From the NCBI RefSeq assembly GCF_029360705.1, contig NZ_JARKMX010000008.1:3665479-3729478 (forward strand): 64,000 bases of DNA, in the 5' to 3' direction. The position numbers and the translations under genes are program-made. This document shows, in pieces, positions 60,801-64,000 of this stretch. How positions within the stretch are numbered: the stretch's first letter is position 1; each line of letters begins with the position of its first letter. Source of the DNA: Paraflavitalea pollutisoli (GTDB lineage Bacteria > Bacteroidota > Bacteroidia > Chitinophagales > Chitinophagaceae). The notes beneath the pieces are model-generated. The model was not told the origin of the DNA. It ran no database searches and was given only the letters and a program-made list of their open reading frames with translations.

Positions 60801-61199
60801 ATGGCTGAGAGCAATCTTCATGGCCTAACTATGCCCTTGCTGGTGGCAGGCACACTGATGCTGTCTGCCCCCGGCGCAGACGCTAAGCCGGTATTTTCCT
60901 CGTCGACCATCCATTCGTCCAGGGATACCATCCTTGTTCAAAAATCGCTGAATACCAAAAAGCACAAGATCAAGCTGGATCCCGATGCCAATCACCGCGT
61001 GTTGTTTTTCAACGTGACTGGCATCGATGGCAAAGTATACCAATTGTTTATTTTCGATATCGATGGAAAACTGGTCAAGCAGACGAATATCCGTAACAAA
61101 GAAACTACGGTTGTTAATATTGGAGGTAAAGGGAATTACGTGTATGAGGTTTTCACAGACGATGAGCGGATAGAAAATGGTCAGGTGATCATTCGGTGA
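60801..61199 (+). CDS. Small secreted protein resembling a lone sorting domain
   Basis: This 132-aa protein has a weak signal peptide (MPLLVAGTLMLSAPGADA). The last about 55 residues follow the layout of a T9SS type A C-terminal domain: VYQLFIFDIDGKLVKQTNI, KETTVVNIGGKGNYVYEVF, then RIENGQVIIR. In true substrates this module follows a large passenger; here almost nothing precedes it. It may be a small surface protein, or a carrier or regulator of the export machinery. The start ATG at 60801 is supported by the signal peptide but other starts are possible. Confidence 0.65.
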   Translation: MAESNLHGLTMPLLVAGTLMLSAPGADAKPVFSSSTIHSSRDTILVQKSLNTKKHKIKLDPDANHRVLFFNVTGIDGKVYQLFIFDIDGKLVKQTNIRNKETTVVNIGGKGNYVYEVFTDDERIENGQVIIR

Positions 61200-61401
61200 T
61201 CCTGCTGAAATGGAAATTTGTTTTCAAATTATAACCAATAAGCAGCAGGGAAATTAGTAAAATCCAGATATCCGGTTGAGTCAAAAACCAGATCCGTTCC
61301 CTATAGTTTCCAAGTACCCTGATAAAAAAGATTTTATTGATCATTCCCTGCCCCCGCTTATTGGAAGGCACTAACTAATTCTGGTCAACCCAGTATCCTA
61401 C

Positions 61402-61440
61402 GACAGCCGGTTATGAAAAATGGCCGGCTGTCTGTTTTTT
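61402..61440 (+). terminator. Intrinsic terminator
   Basis: The 9-bp arms gacagccgg and ccggctgtc surround a 13-base loop and are followed by gtttttt. It faces the plus strand and ends any transcript from the gene at 60801-61199 about 200 bases upstream. A second, weaker stem (cctgctg/cagcagg, 61202-61250) lies just past that stop. Confidence 0.8.
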
Positions 61441-61442
61441 GA

Positions 61443-61964
61443 TCATAGGAACATTTTACCTGCTTCTTCCCAACTTCCTAATCTTCTGTATTCCGTCTCC
61501 GACAGGTTATGTGCAGCTGTATAGAGCAGTTTCTGCCCCTTAAAATGCACCAGGTTGCGGGTGTGGTCATCGATCATGTAATCGCCGGCAACCAGCCGCT
61601 TATCGCCGCAGAACATGATCTGCCGCCAGGTAAAGAAAGGAAAATGATCCTGCAGCCATTCGTATTTATCTTTCAGCGAGTTGGGAAACTCCATAGCTGC
61701 CGACACGATAAAGATCTCGTACTTCTTGTTCATTTCACGTAACACGTCTACACTGTCTTTCATCACCGTCAGGTGGCGGAAAAAACCCGGCGCCCTGAGC
61801 CTGTCCCATACCAACGAATGATGCTCTTCCGGAAATCCTTTTACCCAGGAGCCCGTCATTTTACCATAATCCACTTTAGCCGGATAGTTCGATTCATACC
61901 AGTTGATCATATCACCCATTGGGTCGGCGATCACTTCGTCCATGTCGATGATTACTCGTTCCAT
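61443..61964 (-). CDS. 5'(3')-deoxyribonucleotidase (NT5C family)
   Basis: This 173-aa HAD-superfamily phosphatase removes phosphate from deoxyribonucleotides. It has the catalytic motif DMDEVIADP, with nucleophile Asp7 and acid/base Asp9, the second HAD motif in FIVSAAMEFPNS, a Lys in FCGDKRLV and the metal-binding DYMIDDHTRNL. YEWLQDHFPFF is typical of the NT5C family. It starts at the ATG at 61964, and its stop is close to the plus-strand terminator. Confidence 0.9.
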   Translation of the reverse strand: MERVIIDMDEVIADPMGDMINWYESNYPAKVDYGKMTGSWVKGFPEEHHSLVWDRLRAPGFFRHLTVMKDSVDVLREMNKKYEIFIVSAAMEFPNSLKDKYEWLQDHFPFFTWRQIMFCGDKRLVAGDYMIDDHTRNLVHFKGQKLLYTAAHNLSETEYRRLGSWEEAGKMFL

Positions 61965-61982
61965 ATACCTGTTTTAAATGGG

Positions 61983-62043
61983 AGCGGGCTATATGGTATG
62001 GAGTTGCGGGACAACGAGCCCCTTCCACAACACATAGCCCGCT
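61983..62043 (-). terminator. Possible terminator hairpin after uvrA
   Basis: The arms agcgggctat and atagcccgct are fully complementary but enclose a 41-base loop. On the minus strand the stem is followed by cccatttaaaa. It lies just past the uvrA stop. The long loop makes it a tentative call. Confidence 0.35.
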
Positions 62044-62051
62044 ATGATTTA

Positions 62052-64000
62052 TTACTTCAATTCTTCTTTCAGGAACTTCGCGGTATGGCTTTCCTTCACC
62101 TTTAGCAGATCTTCCGGCGTACCTTCAAACAAGATCCTGCCACCGCCATCGCCCCCTTCCGGGCCGAGATCGATGATATGATCGGCTACTTTGATCACAT
62201 CCATATTGTGTTCGATCACCAGTACCGTATTGCCCCGGTCTACCAGTTTATACAGTACCGTCAGCAGGTGCTGAATATCTTCGAAGTGAAGGCCGGTCGT
62301 AGGCTCATCGAGGATGTAGAATGTTTTACCGGTATCCTTTTTCGATAGTTCGGTAGCCAGCTTCACCCGCTGTGCCTCTCCGCCACTCAGGGTTACCGCA
62401 CTTTGACCGAGGGTAATGTAACCAAGTCCTACCTCTTCCAGCACTTTGATCTTCCTGTAGATGTAGGGTACGTTCTGGAAAAACTCCACGGCATCTTCTA
62501 CCGTCATATCCAGCACATCACTGATGGATTTTCCCTTGTACCGTATCTCCAGTGTTTCGCGATTGTAGCGCTTGCCCTGGCATTTCTCACAGTGTACATA
62601 TACATCGGGCAGGAAATTCATTTCTATGACGCGCATGCCGCCCCCTTCACATACATCGCAACGACCATTCTTCACATTGAAGGAGAATCGACCTGCATTG
62701 TAGCCCCTGATCTTGGCTTCGGGCACCGACGCAAACAAGGTTCTGATATCGGTGAAGAAACCACAATAAGTGGCCGGATTGCTGCGTGGTGTACGCCCAA
62801 TCGGCGACTGGTCGATCTCGATCACCTTATCGACATGCTCCAGTCCCTTGATGCTTTTGTACTCCAACGGATTCATCTTGGAGTTGTACGCATGTTTGCT
62901 CAGGATGGGGTACAGTGTTTCATTGATCAGCGTCGACTTGCCGCTACCGCTTACGCCGGTTACTACAATGAGTTTACCGAGCGGGAATTTGGTATCGACT
63001 CCTTTCAGGTTATTGCCTTTGGCGCCTTTCAGTTCGAGGAACTTGCCATTTCCCTTCCTTCTTTCTTTCGGCACTACAATGGCCCTGTGTCCATTGATAT
63101 AAGAAGACGTGAGCGTATCGAGCTTCAGCAGTGCAGCAGGATCACCTTGTGCCACTACCCTACCTCCATGAAATCCGGCCTTGGGCCCGATATCCACCAG
63201 GTGGTCGGCAGCCAGCATGATGTCTTTATCGTGCTCCACCACCAATACGCTATTACCGATATTACGCAGGTTCTTCAGTGCTTCAATCAGCCGCATGTTA
63301 TCGCGTTGGTGCAAACCGATGCTCGGCTCATCGAGGATATAAGTAATACCCTGCAACTGAGACCCGATCTGCGTCGCCAACCGGATACGCTGCGACTCAC
63401 CTCCACTAAGGGTACGTGACGCGCGGTTCATGGTCAGGTAAGTGAGCCCTACATCGAGCAGGAACTGCAGGCGCTCCCGGATCTCCTTCAGCACATCCTT
63501 GGCAATGGCATTTTGCTTGGTGCTAAGCCGCTTTTCTATACCGACAAACCATTTGATCAGTTTATCGAGGTTCATCTCACTGAGTTCGGAAATATTCTTT
63601 TCATCGACCTTGAACCACAGGCTTTCTTTTTTGAGGCGTGCCCCGTTGCAGGAGCTACAGATTTTCAGCTCCATAAACTGCTCCACCCAATCGCGCAAAG
63701 CATCTGTATTGCCACCGGCAAACCAACGCTTCAATTGCGGGATCACCCCTTCGTATTCCGTTTGATAGAGGGGACCTGCGGTAGCCGTATCATCAAAATC
63801 AACCTGCTCCTCTTCTTCGGGAGGTGTTTCGGCCCCGTACAATACCAGGTTCAACGCTTTTTTCGGCAGATCCTTGATAGGTGCATCGAGGCTGAACTTG
63901 TTCTTGCGGGCCAGCTGCTGCACCTGCTTGAACACATGTGCATCCCGTTCTGCCCCCAGCGGCGCGATGGCACCTTCATTGATAGATAGGTTCTTATCGG
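62052..64000 (-). CDS. uvrA: Excinuclease ABC subunit A (3' part, cut by the window edge)
   Basis: UvrA is the damage-recognition ATPase of nucleotide excision repair. Nearly 650 C-terminal residues are in the window; the frame stays open to the right edge, so the start is outside. The visible part has the first ABC signature TLSGGESQRIRLATQIGSQ with Walker B ILDEPSIGLHQRDN, and the second Walker A GVSGSGKST. The zinc finger CDVCEGGG ... CEKCQGKRYN follows, then the second signature TLSGGEAQRVKLATEL and ILDEPTTGLHFEDI. The end EGTPEDLLKVKESHTAKFLKEEL is typical. It ends 87 bases upstream of the nucleotidase gene start. Confidence 0.97.
   Translation of the reverse strand, partial: DKNLSINEGAIAPLGAERDAHVFKQVQQLARKNKFSLDAPIKDLPKKALNLVLYGAETPPEEEEQVDFDDTATAGPLYQTEYEGVIPQLKRWFAGGNTDALRDWVEQFMELKICSSCNGARLKKESLWFKVDEKNISELSEMNLDKLIKWFVGIEKRLSTKQNAIAKDVLKEIRERLQFLLDVGLTYLTMNRASRTLSGGESQRIRLATQIGSQLQGITYILDEPSIGLHQRDNMRLIEALKNLRNIGNSVLVVEHDKDIMLAADHLVDIGPKAGFHGGRVVAQGDPAALLKLDTLTSSYINGHRAIVVPKERRKGNGKFLELKGAKGNNLKGVDTKFPLGKLIVVTGVSGSGKSTLINETLYPILSKHAYNSKMNPLEYKSIKGLEHVDKVIEIDQSPIGRTPRSNPATYCGFFTDIRTLFASVPEAKIRGYNAGRFSFNVKNGRCDVCEGGGMRVIEMNFLPDVYVHCEKCQGKRYNRETLEIRYKGKSISDVLDMTVEDAVEFFQNVPYIYRKIKVLEEVGLGYITLGQSAVTLSGGEAQRVKLATELSKKDTGKTFYILDEPTTGLHFEDIQHLLTVLYKLVDRGNTVLVIEHNMDVIKVADHIIDLGPEGGDGGGRILFEGTPEDLLKVKESHTAKFLKEELK

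Noticed and set aside
1-64000. Mobile elements, prophage or integration sites
   Set aside because: I found no transposase, integrase, recombinase or flanking inverted repeats. RuvA, DprA and RarA are ordinary housekeeping genes.

Overview
The window reads as a chromosomal segment of a Bacteroidota bacterium, most like Chitinophagaceae. The reasons are the SusC/SusD outer-membrane pairs, type IX secretion (T9SS) parts and substrates (SprA, a PorE-like protein, a PorG-like barrel, type A and type B sorting domains), futalosine-pathway menaquinone genes, and promoters of the TTTG-N19-21-TAnnTTTG type. I see no phage, insertion sequence, CRISPR array, tRNA or rRNA. The annotation rests on reading the sequence and recognising families; no database search was run.

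Positions 1-17215 (minus strand) hold a DUF3467 protein and three consecutive SusC/SusD loci. Locus A is 495-5296. Locus B is 6346-12076 and has an extra DUF1735 lipoprotein. Locus C is 12566-17215. A short secreted protein of unknown function lies between A and B. None of the loci has a degradative enzyme or a dedicated regulator beside it, so the substrates cannot be read from context. Loci A and C resemble each other more than either resembles B. Next (17600-20508, minus) comes an overlapping pair of outer-membrane proteins, one with a helix-hairpin-helix N-terminus and one PorV/PorQ-like.

Positions 20580-33962 (plus) are mostly housekeeping and envelope genes: folD, queE, a PorE-like OmpA protein, dprA, guaB, a periplasmic-domain membrane protein, an alpha/beta hydrolase, a large T9SS type B substrate, a YdfG-like dehydrogenase and a small secreted protein. 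Positions 34167-42730 (minus) carry a small barrel, sprA (2390 aa, apparently TTG-started) and ruvA. Positions 43356-46099 (plus) hold fabH, a methionine-gamma-lyase-like enzyme and a GNAT. Positions 46216-48872 (minus) hold fabD, folE and two tandem 6-pyruvoyl-tetrahydropterin synthase/QueD paralogs. Then come mqnB-mqnD (plus), a photolyase, a class IV aminotransferase, an orphan NarL-type response regulator and a T9SS type A protein (all minus to 55946). The right end has two GNATs, two small paralogous membrane proteins, rarA, a PorG-like barrel and a mini sorting-domain-like protein (plus), followed by a 5'-deoxynucleotidase and the 3' part of uvrA (minus, cut by the window edge).

The most unusual features are in intergenic DNA. 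There is an inverted array of 11-bp repeats at 52021-52146. A 777-bp gene-free region (53877-54653) has a consensus promoter, nested complementary segments and a plus-strand terminator, suggesting an unannotated RNA. An 8-bp repeat family occurs at two separate places. A perfect 20-bp palindrome lies upstream of dprA. Several housekeeping genes have promoter boxes only 3-6 bases before the start codon, implying leaderless messages.
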